From contig JAETNR010000008.1 in the NCBI GenBank assembly GCA_021772055.1, positions 46,926 through 110,925 of the forward strand: a stretch of DNA of 64,000 nt. The letters are read 5' to 3'. Shown piece by piece: positions 16,861-25,301 of this stretch. The translations under genes and the position numbers were made by a program. Source of the stretch: Blautia sp. Lineage in GTDB: Bacteria; Bacillota; Clostridia; Lachnospirales; Lachnospiraceae. The notes under the pieces were generated by a model. The model was not told where the DNA came from. It saw only the letters and a list, made by a program, of their open reading frames with translations, and ran no database searches. Position 1 is the first letter of the stretch. Each line of letters opens with the position of its first letter.

Positions 16861-17682
16861 TCAGCCCTTTACTGCAGATGCCGCAATCCCGGCAATAAAC
16901 TGTTTCTGGAAAAACAGATAGATCAGCAATACCGGAATAATGGAAATTGCAGTTGCTGCAAAAAGCGCACCGTAATCTGTAGAATACTGGCCGTTGAACA
17001 TTTTCAGACCAACTGCAAGAAGCTGTTTCTCCTGAGAATTGATCACCAAATACGGCCACAGGAAATCTTCCCAGGTCCACAAAAACTGAAAAATGGCAAT
17101 ACTGGAAATCCCGTTTTTCGCCATGGGCAGCACAATTCTGTGGAAAATAAAGAATTCATTTGCTCCGTCAATTCTGGCTGCTTCCAGGATCTCATCCGGC
17201 AGGGTGGTAATATGCTGTTTCATATTAAAAATCCCAAATCCGCTGAACAAAGACGGAATGATCAGCGCTTTATAGCTGTCCATCCATCCAAAGGACTGAA
17301 TCATGGAATATTTGGGGATGATTGTTACACACCACGGAAGCATCATTGTAGAAAGCACGAATCCAAACAGCAGATTTCTGCCCTTAAACCGATATTTGCT
17401 TAATACAAATCCGCAGATAGTACTGGTATATGCCACTGCAACAGTTACAACAATCGTAACAAATAAGCTGTTTACAAAGAATCGCATAAAATTAAAATGC
17501 GCATTCATATTTACATAGTTGGAAGTAATAAACTGCTGTGGAAGCAGATGCTGCTGCAGTGCCATGATTTCTTTGTTTTGCTTAAAGGAAGAGGACAGCA
17601 TCCATACAAATGGATATACCGTTACAATACCAAGCACTAACAAAAGCAGATTCAATGCGATTTTGCTGGTTTTTCTTCTCAT
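16861..17682 (-). CDS. Carbohydrate ABC transporter permease (MalG type)
   Basis: The 273-residue inner-membrane protein has six predicted membrane segments and starts MRRKTSKIALNLLLLVLGIV. The EAA loop EILEAARIDGANEFFIFHRIVLPMA contacts the ATPase. It pairs with the MalF-type permease 10 bases upstream. No ATP-binding subunit is encoded here; as is common in Firmicutes, a shared MsmX-type ATPase elsewhere is likely (inference). Confidence 0.93.
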   Translation of the reverse strand: MRRKTSKIALNLLLLVLGIVTVYPFVWMLSSSFKQNKEIMALQQHLLPQQFITSNYVNMNAHFNFMRFFVNSLFVTIVVTVAVAYTSTICGFVLSKYRFKGRNLLFGFVLSTMMLPWCVTIIPKYSMIQSFGWMDSYKALIIPSLFSGFGIFNMKQHITTLPDEILEAARIDGANEFFIFHRIVLPMAKNGISSIAIFQFLWTWEDFLWPYLVINSQEKQLLAVGLKMFNGQYSTDYGALFAATAISIIPVLLIYLFFQKQFIAGIAASAVKG

Positions 17683-17692
17683 AAGGAACCTC

Positions 17693-18571
17693 CTATTCTT
17701 CCGAGCCGGATACCTTAAAGGACAGTAAGGTAAAGGCAGCGGTCACTACAAAAAGCACAAATGAAAGAGCAGATGCATAGCCGAAATTATACTTCACAAA
17801 CGCCTCATCATAAATGATATAGGACGCCAGATAGGTGGAAGTTCCGGGACCGCCTTCTGTCATGATCAAAATCTGTACATATGCCTGAATATAAGAAATA
17901 ATAGAGGTAATGACAACAAACAGGGTCATTGGTTTTAAAAGCGGGAAAGTGATATATCGAAATGTCTGCCATGCATTTGCCCCATCCACCTTCGCAGCCT
18001 CCAGAGCATCTGAAGGCAGGGAGTAAAGGCCTGCCATATACATGACAACCGCATATCCAAAGTCTTTCCAGATGGTCATAATCATAACCGCCAGAAGTGC
18101 AGTCTTAGGATTCATCAGCCAGTTGAGATTCAGTCCGAAAATCTTATTGATCGTACCAATCTGAGGATTATACATAAATTTCCATACAAATGCCACTGCA
18201 ACCATAGGGGTTACTACCGGCATGTAATATACTGCACGAAAAAAGCTTTTCAGTTTCACCAGGGGAGAATAGATCGCATACGCAATGCCAAGCCCCAGAG
18301 CAACTCGGAAAATAATCACTACTACGGAAAAAATCAAAGTATTCAGCATGGATTTTCCAAATAATGCACTTGTGAATACCTCTTTATAGTTTTCCAGTCC
18401 CAGGAAACGATAGGTGCCGCTTAAGGGATTCCACTCATGAAAGCTTCCTGCAAAAGCGATTCCAATGGGAACGATCAGGAATATGGAAAAAAACACGATC
18501 ATCGCCAGTACTACAATATTTCGCAGAAGAATTTCACTCTTACTCTGCAGAGGATTGGATTTTTTAAACAT
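17693..18571 (-). CDS. Carbohydrate ABC transporter permease (MalF type)
   Basis: The permease has six membrane segments and the EAA loop ALEAAKVDGANAWQTFRYITFPLL. The frame opens further upstream at 18652, but that stretch encodes the intercistronic hairpin. The ATG at 18569-18571 (MFKKSNPLQSK), preceded by AGGGGGA, gives a normal 292 residues. It forms the channel with the MalG-type partner for the sugar delivered by the binding protein encoded upstream. Confidence 0.92.
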   Translation of the reverse strand: MFKKSNPLQSKSEILLRNIVVLAMIVFFSIFLIVPIGIAFAGSFHEWNPLSGTYRFLGLENYKEVFTSALFGKSMLNTLIFSVVVIIFRVALGLGIAYAIYSPLVKLKSFFRAVYYMPVVTPMVAVAFVWKFMYNPQIGTINKIFGLNLNWLMNPKTALLAVMIMTIWKDFGYAVVMYMAGLYSLPSDALEAAKVDGANAWQTFRYITFPLLKPMTLFVVITSIISYIQAYVQILIMTEGGPGTSTYLASYIIYDEAFVKYNFGYASALSFVLFVVTAAFTLLSFKVSGSEE

Positions 18572-18597
18572 CAATACTTTCCCCCTTCTCTTCTTTT

Positions 18598-18652
18598 TAA
18601 AAGGAAATGCCGGATAGATTTCAACCGCAAGTTCCGGTTTCCTATCCGGCAT
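18598..18652 (-). terminator. Intercistronic hairpin between binding protein and permeases
   Basis: Perfect 11-base arms ATGCCGGATAG (18607-18617) and CTATCCGGCAT (18642-18652), followed on the minus strand by TTTCCTTTT. It would partially end transcription after the binding-protein gene, so that the solute-binding protein is made in excess over the permeases. An equivalent hairpin stands at 54505-54574. Confidence 0.75.
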
Positions 18653-18712
18653 CTGCTTATGTACTCATCATGCCGCCGGTCTTACAGCGGGAAGTCTTCA
18701 GGTACGGTTCTA

Positions 18713-20044
18713 TTATTTTGCATAAGCATAAAGATTCTCTACAGACTGGAAGGAACTGTTCTTCATATCACGAATCATGTTTTCCTGAGCAGATTCCAGT
18801 GCAGTGTCAATATCCACGCCGTTGAAGAAGATATCCTGCCCTGCTGTTTTTAGGGAAGTCTCTATAGTCGCAGGCATCGGGCCCGGCCAGATGTAATGAT
18901 CAATGTGCTCTGCAAGAACGCTTAAGGACGGATTTGCAAGGATCCGCTCGTCATCTGCCAGGGATTTCTTAGCGGGGAAGGTGCTCATAGCCAGGTTAAA
19001 GGCAACCTGTGCATCGTCATTCGCAAGGAAGTATTTTACAAAATCCTGTGCAACTGCCTGCTGGTCTTCCGGCGCATTTTTATTAATACCAAAGGTGGAT
19101 TCGCCGTTATAACGGTTGTATGCATAAGGATCTCCGTCAAAAGTCGGGATTTCAAATACGCCGAAATCAATATCGCTCCATGTGGTATTCAGAGTATTGT
19201 AGTAGTGTCCCCACTGGATAACCATTGCAGCCATTCCCTGTCCGAAAGTATCTGCACATTTTTCGCCGAAGTCTTTGGAGCCCACACCATCTACCTCATA
19301 CATATCTACCAGCATCTGCATTACCTGTTTCATCGCATCTGAGGTCATATTGGGAGTTTTGCCGTCTTCCAGGAACAGGTTTTCACCAAGCTGATAGTTA
19401 AGGCCCAGAAGGTAGTTCTGATGGAAGTCATCATTAAAGCTTAATCCTGCCTGCACAAGATAATCGCCGTCTTTAATTGTCAGTTTCTTTGCTACTTCGC
19501 GGAATTCATCCCATGTCTTGGGGATATCGGCTTCTGTGAGGCCGGCTTCTTCCCACATCGCTTTATTATAGTATACGGAACCGGTCATCATTCCGTAGTC
19601 AATATAATATACTTTTCCGTCAATCACATGCGCTTCCACACCGGTAAAATCTGCTTCCAGATCTTCTACAGGAATATCCAGAGGAGCCATATAGTTGATC
19701 AGGTTTTCATGGTAGCTGTTATGTACGTTGAAAAGCGCCGGGCCATTTTCTCCGTCCAAAGAAAGGGGAAGCTTTGTCCAGTAATCTTCCCATGGGTTAT
19801 TCACGAGCTTAATTGTTACATTCGGATGAATTTCTGTATAACCATCGATCACAGACTGGAACAAATCATCACTGCCCCACTCCCACAATTCCACTGTGAT
19901 GTCTTCTCCGTTGTTGATCTCTGCACTGGGATCATATTTAATGGTATCTCCGAAAGGTTCATCGGCTGCATAAACAGTTGTAACTGCAAGACCGGATACT
20001 GCAAGAGAAGCTGCAGCCATTGCTGCTAATAATTTCTTTTTCAT
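18713..20044 (-). CDS. Extracellular sugar-binding protein of ABC transporter
   Basis: Family 1 solute-binding protein of about 443 residues. The N-terminus is a clear Sec signal (MKKKLLAAMAAASLAVSGLA) ending VYA-ADEP, with an AxA-type signal-peptidase I site. There is no lipobox cysteine, unusual for a Gram-positive ABC binding protein, so how it stays at the cell surface is unclear. The mature part is acidic with aromatic residues typical of sugar binding. The ATG at 20044 is chosen over 20050 because GAGG lies 8 bases before it. First gene of the GH31 operon, divergent from the LacI regulator. Confidence 0.92.
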   Translation of the reverse strand: MKKKLLAAMAAASLAVSGLAVTTVYAADEPFGDTIKYDPSAEINNGEDITVELWEWGSDDLFQSVIDGYTEIHPNVTIKLVNNPWEDYWTKLPLSLDGENGPALFNVHNSYHENLINYMAPLDIPVEDLEADFTGVEAHVIDGKVYYIDYGMMTGSVYYNKAMWEEAGLTEADIPKTWDEFREVAKKLTIKDGDYLVQAGLSFNDDFHQNYLLGLNYQLGENLFLEDGKTPNMTSDAMKQVMQMLVDMYEVDGVGSKDFGEKCADTFGQGMAAMVIQWGHYYNTLNTTWSDIDFGVFEIPTFDGDPYAYNRYNGESTFGINKNAPEDQQAVAQDFVKYFLANDDAQVAFNLAMSTFPAKKSLADDERILANPSLSVLAEHIDHYIWPGPMPATIETSLKTAGQDIFFNGVDIDTALESAQENMIRDMKNSSFQSVENLYAYAK

Positions 20045-20090
20045 CTTCATGACCTCGACTTTCTGTTTTGATTTCTTTTACGTTTTTTAG

Positions 20091-20140
20091 TTTAGCGCTA
20101 AATCTATTATTACTTTATATCACGATCCAGTTTTTGTCAA
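20091..20140 (-). promoter_or_regulatory. Promoter and LacI-type operator of the GH31 operon
   Basis: On the minus strand TTGACA (20135-20140) is followed after 17 bases by TAAAGT (20112-20117); TATAAA at 15 bases is an alternative -10. Just downstream, 20091-20102 is the perfect palindrome TTTAGCGCTAAA, placed to block transcription. The central CG and the flanking half-sites are typical of LacI-family operators. The divergent LacI gene is the likely repressor. Confidence 0.75.
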
Positions 20141-20379
20141 CACACTATTTCAATATCGGCATATATTCTATATTTCCTCTCCGTTTTTTGTGCATTTTTA
20201 ACATCTCATCGTTGTATTCTCTGTTTTGATATAGTTTACTAAACTTTATCTCCTCCTCGTTTTTGCAAGTTTAGTAAATCTACTTTTTCTAAAATTTCAT
20301 TGTTTTTGATTGAAATAAACCTTGAATTGTAGTAAAATATGAGAATAATAAACTTTATATTCGAGAGGAATTACTATTT
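20141..20379. promoter_or_regulatory. Divergent regulatory region with two more operator-like palindromes and the lacI promoter
   Basis: Two further sites share the TTTA-n-TAAA core: AGTTTACTAAACT at 20233-20245, a perfect 13-base palindrome, and TTTAGTAAA at 20270-20278. The plus-strand promoter of the LacI gene is TTGAAA (20310-20315), 17 bases, TAAAAT (20333-20338). The spread of three related palindromes over 190 bases would allow looping and autoregulation (inference). No gene is present in this stretch. Confidence 0.65.
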
Positions 20380-21399
20380 ATGACATTAAAAGATATTGCA
20401 GAAAAAGCCGGTGTCAGCATGATGACTGTATCCAACGTAATCAACGGAAAAACCGGCCGTGTTTCCCCCAAGACAAGGGATAAGGTTAACCGCATCATCC
20501 AGGAATACGGCTATACCCCTAACTTGAACGCCCGCAGCCTTACCAACAAGGTATCCAATATCGTGGGGCTGATCATTTCCGCATATGAAACAAATAAAGA
20601 TGAAAACTATCTGGAAAACCCTTATATCAGTACCATGATCGGCATTATTGAAAGAGAACTGCGCCAGAACGGCTATTATGTGATGATACGCTCTGTTATA
20701 AAAGGAACCGATCTGACAGAGCTCCTGCAGAACTGGAATGTGGACGGCATCATCTTTCTGGATCCCGCCCATCAGACTGCACTGGGAAAACTTGCCTCTT
20801 CCATTTCCTGTCCGGTTGCAGTCTTTGACAGCAATCTGGAAATCGATGGCTTGATCAACGTTTGTTCCAATGACCGTAAGGGGTTGTATCTTTCCACGAA
20901 ATATATGATCAACCGCGGTCATTCCCGGATTGCCTTTGTAGCGGACTGCGAGGGCAGCCATGTGCTGGAGCAGCGTTTCCTGGGATACCGGCAGGCACTG
21001 GAAGAAAGCGGGCTCCCTTTCAAACCGGAATTCGTATACGCCTATCCTCCCTCTTACGAAGGAGGCCTGGAGGCCGGTAAGAAGATTGCTTCCGACTGCC
21101 TGGGTATCACTGCGGCTGTCACTACTGCTGATATCAGTGCCATCGGTGTGATGGAGGGCGCCCGCCTGGGCGGATACCGCATTCCTATTGACCTGTCTGT
21201 CATAGGATACGATAATCTCCAGCTTGGGCAGTATACACTTCCCAAGCTGACCACCATCTCCCAGAATATTCCGCAGAAAGCACTTACCGCGACTAGCCTT
21301 CTTCTGGAGAAAATCCGCACAGGAACCACCTCCACACCGCCTCATGTGGTTCTGGATGTAGAGATCGTAGAACGTCAGTCTGCAATCTCACTCTTTTAA
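20380..21399 (+). CDS. LacI-family transcriptional regulator of the GH31 operon
   Basis: The 339-residue repressor has an N-terminal helix-turn-helix and hinge (MTLKDIAEKAGVSMMTVSNV, then INGKTGRVSPKTRDKV) and a periplasmic-binding-protein-like sugar domain from about residue 60. It is preceded by GAGAGG. It is divergent from the binding-protein/permease/GH31 operon, and the shared region holds TTTA-n-TAAA palindromes, so it most likely represses that operon and itself until an alpha-glycoside inducer binds. Confidence 0.92.
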   Translation: MTLKDIAEKAGVSMMTVSNVINGKTGRVSPKTRDKVNRIIQEYGYTPNLNARSLTNKVSNIVGLIISAYETNKDENYLENPYISTMIGIIERELRQNGYYVMIRSVIKGTDLTELLQNWNVDGIIFLDPAHQTALGKLASSISCPVAVFDSNLEIDGLINVCSNDRKGLYLSTKYMINRGHSRIAFVADCEGSHVLEQRFLGYRQALEESGLPFKPEFVYAYPPSYEGGLEAGKKIASDCLGITAAVTTADISAIGVMEGARLGGYRIPIDLSVIGYDNLQLGQYTLPKLTTISQNIPQKALTATSLLLEKIRTGTTSTPPHVVLDVEIVERQSAISLF

Positions 21400-21432
21400 A
21401 ATACCGAAACGATCCACACTGCTATGCATCAT

Positions 21433-21470
21433 AAAGGGGAGCCGCGATTTTGCGCACTCCCCTTTTTCTT
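21433..21470. terminator. Bidirectional terminator between lacI and the dehydratase gene
   Basis: AAAGGGGAG and CTCCCCTTT arms with further inner pairing. A T-rich tail follows on the plus strand and an A-rich flank precedes the arm, so it can serve both convergent genes. Confidence 0.8.
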
Positions 21471-21471
21471 T

Positions 21472-23226
21472 TTAATCCTGATATTCCAGATATGCCCCTT
21501 TCATAGGACTTGCCGCATGTTCCCCAAACAAACGCAGAACACCGTTTTTATACTTTCTGGCTCTTGGCTTCCAGTTTCTTCTGCGCTCTGCAAGGATGGC
21601 ATCCACTTCCTCCGGCGTTTTCCGTTCACCTAAAATGCCGATAATATTCAGTTTCCGTTCCGGCACATCGATTTCAATAAGGTCCCCCTCTTTCACCAGG
21701 GCAATCGGCCCTCCATCTGCTGCTTCCGGGCTGCAATGCCCGATGACCGGACCGGTGGATGCTCCGGAAAATCGTCCGTCCGTGATCAGGGCAATGCTCC
21801 GCCCCAGCTCCTGATCACTGCTGATGGCCTCAGAGGTATAGAACATTTCCGGCATTCCCGTTGCCCTTGGTCCTTCGTAACGGATAAATACCGCATCCCC
21901 TTTCTGCACCTTATGCTTCAGCACTGCATCCAGACACTCTTCCTCACTGTCAAAAGGCCTTGCACGAAGCACTGCCCGAAACATTTCCTCAGGACATGCC
22001 GTATGCTTGATCACGGCTCCCTCCGGTGCCAGATTTCCCCGAAGAATCGCAATACTCCCATCCGTTCCCAGAGCCCGGTCATAAGGTCTTATGATATCTT
22101 CTCTTTTTAGAAAAACACCGTATCTTTTATTGAAATCTCCAAGCCATTTTTCGCATCTTTCGTAAAAACCATTCTGCTTCAGCTCCACAAGGTTTTCTCC
22201 CAAAGTCTTTCCTGTCACAGTCATCGCATCCAGATGGAGACAGCCCTTGATTTCCTCCATGATTGCAGGCACACCTCCTGCATAATAGAAGCATTCCGCA
22301 GGCCACCGCCCGGCAGGACGTACATCCAGAAGATAACGTGCATTTCTGTGGAGCCGGTCAAAGGTATCTCCTGTAATCTCAATTCCAAACTCATGGGCAA
22401 TGGCAGGCAGGTGCAAGAGGCAGTTGGTGCTTCCGGAAACAGCAGCATGAACTAAAATTGCATTTTCAAAACTGTCTATCGTTACAATATCACCGGGCCG
22501 CATATTTGTCTCACAGGCAAGCTCTGCTGCACGTTTTCCCGCTTCTCTTGCAAAAGCAAGAAGATCCGGGCTGTCAGCCGGCATCAGAGCACTTCCCGGC
22601 AAAGCCAGGCCAAGGGCCTCCGCCATAATCTGCATCGTAGAAGCCGTTCCGATAAAGGAACACGCACCGCAGCCCGGACAGGCATTGCATTTAGCCCAGT
22701 TCAGTTTCTCTTCATCGATTTCTCCTCTCTGGTATTTGGCACTGTACATACCAAGCTGCTCCAGGGTCAGCATTTCCGGCCCTGCGTTCATGGTTCCGCC
22801 CGGCACAACAACCGCCGGAATATTTACCCGGGCCAGCCCCATCAGATTTCCCGGAAGGCCTTTATCACAGCTTGCCAGATATACGCCTGCATCAAAAGGC
22901 GTGGCATTGGCGTGAATCTCGATCATGTTGGCAATCATTTCACGGCTTACAAGGCTGAAGTTAATTCCATCCGTCCCCTGGCTCTCCCCATCACAAATAT
23001 CAGTACAATAGTATCTTGCGCCATGTCCCCCGGCTTCTTCCACTCCCTTACGAACTTCCTCCACCAGGATATCCAGATGTCCGCTTCCCGGATGACTGTC
23101 TCCAAAAGTGCTTTCAATAAAAATCTGCGGTTTGCTCAAATCCTCTTGTCTCCAGCCTGTTCCGATTCGAAGCGGATCCAGTTCCGGAGCCAGTTCCCGC
23201 ATTTTCTGACTTACTAATGTCATCAT
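21472..23226 (-). CDS. IlvD/Edd-family Fe-S dehydratase, probably a sugar-acid (aldonate) dehydratase
   Basis: The 584-residue enzyme has the three cluster cysteines of the family: Cys78 (DICDGES), Cys120 (SCDKGLPG, whose Lys122 would be the metal-binding carbamylated lysine) and Cys189 (CGACSFIGTASTMQ). Family members dehydrate branched-chain dihydroxy acids or sugar acids such as gluconate, galactonate or xylonate. No other branched-chain amino-acid gene is nearby. KDG kinases, KDPG aldolase and an FCD-GntR regulator are adjacent, so I infer an aldonate dehydratase making a 2-keto-3-deoxy sugar acid. Exact substrate is not known. Confidence 0.85.
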   Translation of the reverse strand: MMTLVSQKMRELAPELDPLRIGTGWRQEDLSKPQIFIESTFGDSHPGSGHLDILVEEVRKGVEEAGGHGARYYCTDICDGESQGTDGINFSLVSREMIANMIEIHANATPFDAGVYLASCDKGLPGNLMGLARVNIPAVVVPGGTMNAGPEMLTLEQLGMYSAKYQRGEIDEEKLNWAKCNACPGCGACSFIGTASTMQIMAEALGLALPGSALMPADSPDLLAFAREAGKRAAELACETNMRPGDIVTIDSFENAILVHAAVSGSTNCLLHLPAIAHEFGIEITGDTFDRLHRNARYLLDVRPAGRWPAECFYYAGGVPAIMEEIKGCLHLDAMTVTGKTLGENLVELKQNGFYERCEKWLGDFNKRYGVFLKREDIIRPYDRALGTDGSIAILRGNLAPEGAVIKHTACPEEMFRAVLRARPFDSEEECLDAVLKHKVQKGDAVFIRYEGPRATGMPEMFYTSEAISSDQELGRSIALITDGRFSGASTGPVIGHCSPEAADGGPIALVKEGDLIEIDVPERKLNIIGILGERKTPEEVDAILAERRRNWKPRARKYKNGVLRLFGEHAASPMKGAYLEYQD

Positions 23227-23281
23227 TCATACCCCTTTCCAATTCTTTTTATCATCCGACGTCTTATGTTATATCGTATTT

Positions 23282-23325
23282 ATTATATATTTTTCATCAT
23301 TCTATTTCAATACATATGATGTATT
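23282..23325 (-). promoter_or_regulatory. Promoter of the dehydratase gene with GntR-type palindrome
   Basis: Minus strand: TTGAAA (23305-23310), 17 bases, perfect TATAAT (23282-23287). At 23309-23325 a 17-base palindrome AATACAT-ATG-ATGTATT touches the upstream edge of the -35. AT-rich palindromes of this size are typical for FCD-type GntR regulators, and the gene just upstream encodes one. Binding by that protein is inferred. Confidence 0.65.
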
Positions 23326-23350
23326 TTTCTTTTTTTCTACTTTTCCTACC

Positions 23351-23391
23351 AAAAAAGGGCGGCTCGCCATTCGCAAAACCGCCTTTTCGTT
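23351..23391 (-). terminator. Terminator of the gntR gene
   Basis: AAAAGGCGG and CCGCCCTTTTTT (minus-strand reading) around a 14-base loop. It separates the regulator transcript from the dehydratase promoter. Confidence 0.8.
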
Positions 23392-23396
23392 CAATT

Positions 23397-24116
23397 TCAC
23401 CTTGTGTTTCCATTATCCTCCTGTTCCGGAAGCTGTTTCATCAGCATCTGGCGATTATACGTCAGATGCATAATCATCGCGCATTCCGCCCCTACGGAAT
23501 CCCCTGTCAGGATGGCATCTGTAATGGCTCTATGGGTTTCTATGGTTTCTTTCTGAAGAGTTCTGTGAGTCAGATCAGCAAAAGTCATAACTGCCGTATT
23601 AATTACAGGAATCAAGGTTTCCACAACCCTGTTTCTGCTGCACCTTGCAATAAAGGTATGAAATTCAATGTCCTTCAGCGTATGATTTTTTCCTTCTGTG
23701 TAAAGGCGCTCTACTTCGTCGCACAAAAGTTTAAGCTGCATTCCCTCTTCTTTTCCCGCATATTCTGCAGCCAAAGAAGCAATCTTCGGCTCCAGCATCA
23801 GGCGTACTTCCAGCAATTCCAGCGCCAGCTTATATTTATCCCGGAATCTTGAAAGCCCCAGCGGATCGTCCTCCAGCGAACTGGTACTCACCACATAGGT
23901 CCCTGAACCCCTGCGCACCTCCAGGATTCCCCTGGACACCAGCCCTTTCACAGCCTCCCTTATGGTACTCCTCCCCACGCCGAATTTCTCCGCCAGTTCA
24001 AATTCATTGGGAATTTTCTGCCCTACCTCCAAAGGTTCTTCCAATATGAAATTCATCAGCTCATCTTCCACCTGGGAGCCCAGCAGCTTTTTATTTGCCT
24101 TCTCAAACTGATACAT
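23397..24116 (-). CDS. GntR-family (FadR/FCD subfamily) transcriptional regulator
   Basis: The 239-residue protein has an N-terminal winged helix (FELAEKFGVGRSTIREAVKG, wing RRGSGTYV) and a C-terminal all-helical FCD domain with the metal-binding pattern (Asp/His in EFHTFIARCSRN and later histidines). FCD-GntR proteins often sense sugar acids or oxo-acids. It lies between KDG-kinase and dehydratase genes on the same strand, each with its own promoter, so it likely controls the dehydratase and itself. Its mRNA leader carries a 61-base inverted repeat. Confidence 0.9.
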   Translation of the reverse strand: MYQFEKANKKLLGSQVEDELMNFILEEPLEVGQKIPNEFELAEKFGVGRSTIREAVKGLVSRGILEVRRGSGTYVVSTSSLEDDPLGLSRFRDKYKLALELLEVRLMLEPKIASLAAEYAGKEEGMQLKLLCDEVERLYTEGKNHTLKDIEFHTFIARCSRNRVVETLIPVINTAVMTFADLTHRTLQKETIETHRAITDAILTGDSVGAECAMIMHLTYNRQMLMKQLPEQEDNGNTR

Positions 24117-24135
24117 TCTATCTCTCCGCTTTCGT

Positions 24136-24196
24136 GAAATATTGACTACCGCAATCCCACTGGCTTTAGACGGTGGGTTAAGGTAGTCAATATTTC
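24136..24196. repeat. 61-base inverted repeat in the gntR leader
   Basis: Perfect 15-base arms GAAATATTGACTACC (24136-24150) and GGTAGTCAATATTTC (24182-24196) with a second inner stem CCCAC/GTGGG. The element lies between the predicted gntR start site and the ATG, 20 bases before the coding region. No T tract follows, so it is not a simple terminator. It could be a paired operator, an RNA regulator, or a small inserted palindromic element. Confidence 0.8.
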
Positions 24197-24213
24197 AAGT
24201 ATATTCTGTGTAT

Positions 24214-24243
24214 ATTTTAGCATATCCGAAAGAGGTTTGCCAA
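24214..24243 (-). promoter_or_regulatory. Predicted gntR promoter
   Basis: Minus strand TTGGCA (24238-24243), 18 bases, TAAAAT (24214-24219). It starts just beyond the stop codon of the kinase gene upstream. Confidence 0.55.
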
Positions 24244-24256
24244 CGTCAAAATTCTA

Positions 24257-25282
24257 TCAACGGTTCATTTCACTCTTATACCCTGTATTGGCATGGTCAC
24301 GGATGATATTTTCGATTTCCCAGCGGTTTAAAGAAGGCATATCTCCAGGAATGGTATTCTTGGCTGCACTGCTGGCGTTGCCGTATTTCAACGCTTTTTC
24401 ACAGTTCCCTCCCTCGCTTAAAAGCCCGTAAAGTGCTCCTGCCACATAGGCATCTCCGCTTCCGATACGATCAACCACCTCAATATTTTCATAGGGTGTA
24501 TCTTCATAAAATACTTTCCCCCCTGCATCATAAATCACAGAAGTAAAACTGTGCACCTTAGGACTATGCACAGTTCTCCGGGTAGAGGCCATCACAGAAA
24601 TCGGATATTCCGCTGCAAAGCTCTCCATAATCTCCGGCAGGCTTCCTTCCTTTCCAAAAGTCAGACGTGCCGTATCTTCAGAACAAAAGAAGATATCCAC
24701 ATACGGCAAGATCCCCTCAATACATTCTCGCGCCTCTTCTCCTGACCAGAGGTTCAGCCGGAAGTTTACATCAAAGGAAATCAGCGCCCCTGCCTCCTTA
24801 AAGCGCTTAATCATTTCAATGCCTGTCTTTCTGCATGCTTCACTAAGGGCCAGGGTAATTCCGGATGTATGAAAACATCTTGCAGACCCATAAATGTCAC
24901 TGCCAAACTCATCAATAGCAATCCTTGTCATAGAGGAATTCTGGCGGTCATAAACGACTCCCGGTTTTCTGGGGTATGCACCGTTTTCATAATAGTAAAT
25001 CCCAAGCCTGGCATCCTTTCCCTTATCAAAAATCAGATAATCGTCGCTGACTCCGCAAAAGCGAATTTTATTCTTCGCATAAATTCCAATACTGCTGTCC
25101 GGAATCCTGGAAATAATTCCCGAGCGCAGTCCCAGCAAAGAAACCCCTGAGGCCACATTCAGCTCCGCACCCCCTACCTGCTTTTCAAAAAGGTCTCCCC
25201 GCACAATCCGCTCATTATCCGGAGGCGACAATCGCAGCAAAATTTCTCCCAATGTCAAAAGATCAAATTCTTTTCCGTTCAT
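24257..25282 (-). CDS. PfkB-family sugar kinase, second 2-keto-3-deoxygluconate kinase paralogue
   Basis: Ribokinase-like kinase of 341 residues starting MNGKEFDLLTLGEILLRLSP. It has the substrate-side VGGAELNVASGVSLLGL motif and the C-terminal PfkB signature DRIGSGDAYVAGALYG with the catalytic Asp. The frame opens at 25408, but that part is the hairpin-rich leader. ATG 25280-25282 has AAGGAG 8 bases before it. It resembles the kinase immediately upstream, but the catalytic motif differs (GSGDAY against GGGDSF), so substrate preference may differ. It is separated from that kinase by three hairpins. Confidence 0.85.
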   Translation of the reverse strand: MNGKEFDLLTLGEILLRLSPPDNERIVRGDLFEKQVGGAELNVASGVSLLGLRSGIISRIPDSSIGIYAKNKIRFCGVSDDYLIFDKGKDARLGIYYYENGAYPRKPGVVYDRQNSSMTRIAIDEFGSDIYGSARCFHTSGITLALSEACRKTGIEMIKRFKEAGALISFDVNFRLNLWSGEEARECIEGILPYVDIFFCSEDTARLTFGKEGSLPEIMESFAAEYPISVMASTRRTVHSPKVHSFTSVIYDAGGKVFYEDTPYENIEVVDRIGSGDAYVAGALYGLLSEGGNCEKALKYGNASSAAKNTIPGDMPSLNRWEIENIIRDHANTGYKSEMNR

Positions 25283-25301
25283 ATTTTTTCTCCTTCTTCG
25301 G

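Noticed and set aside
20386..21345. 319-residue minus-strand frame opposite the LacI gene
   Set aside because: It mirrors the codon pattern of the LacI gene; the plus-strand protein has a clear helix-turn-helix and promoter.
21472..23226. Naming the dehydratase ilvD
   Set aside because: Family motifs do not separate branched-chain from sugar-acid enzymes, and the neighbours are sugar-acid genes.
24136..24196. Terminator for the kinase gene upstream
   Set aside because: No T run follows on either strand, and a promoter lies between the kinase stop and the repeat.
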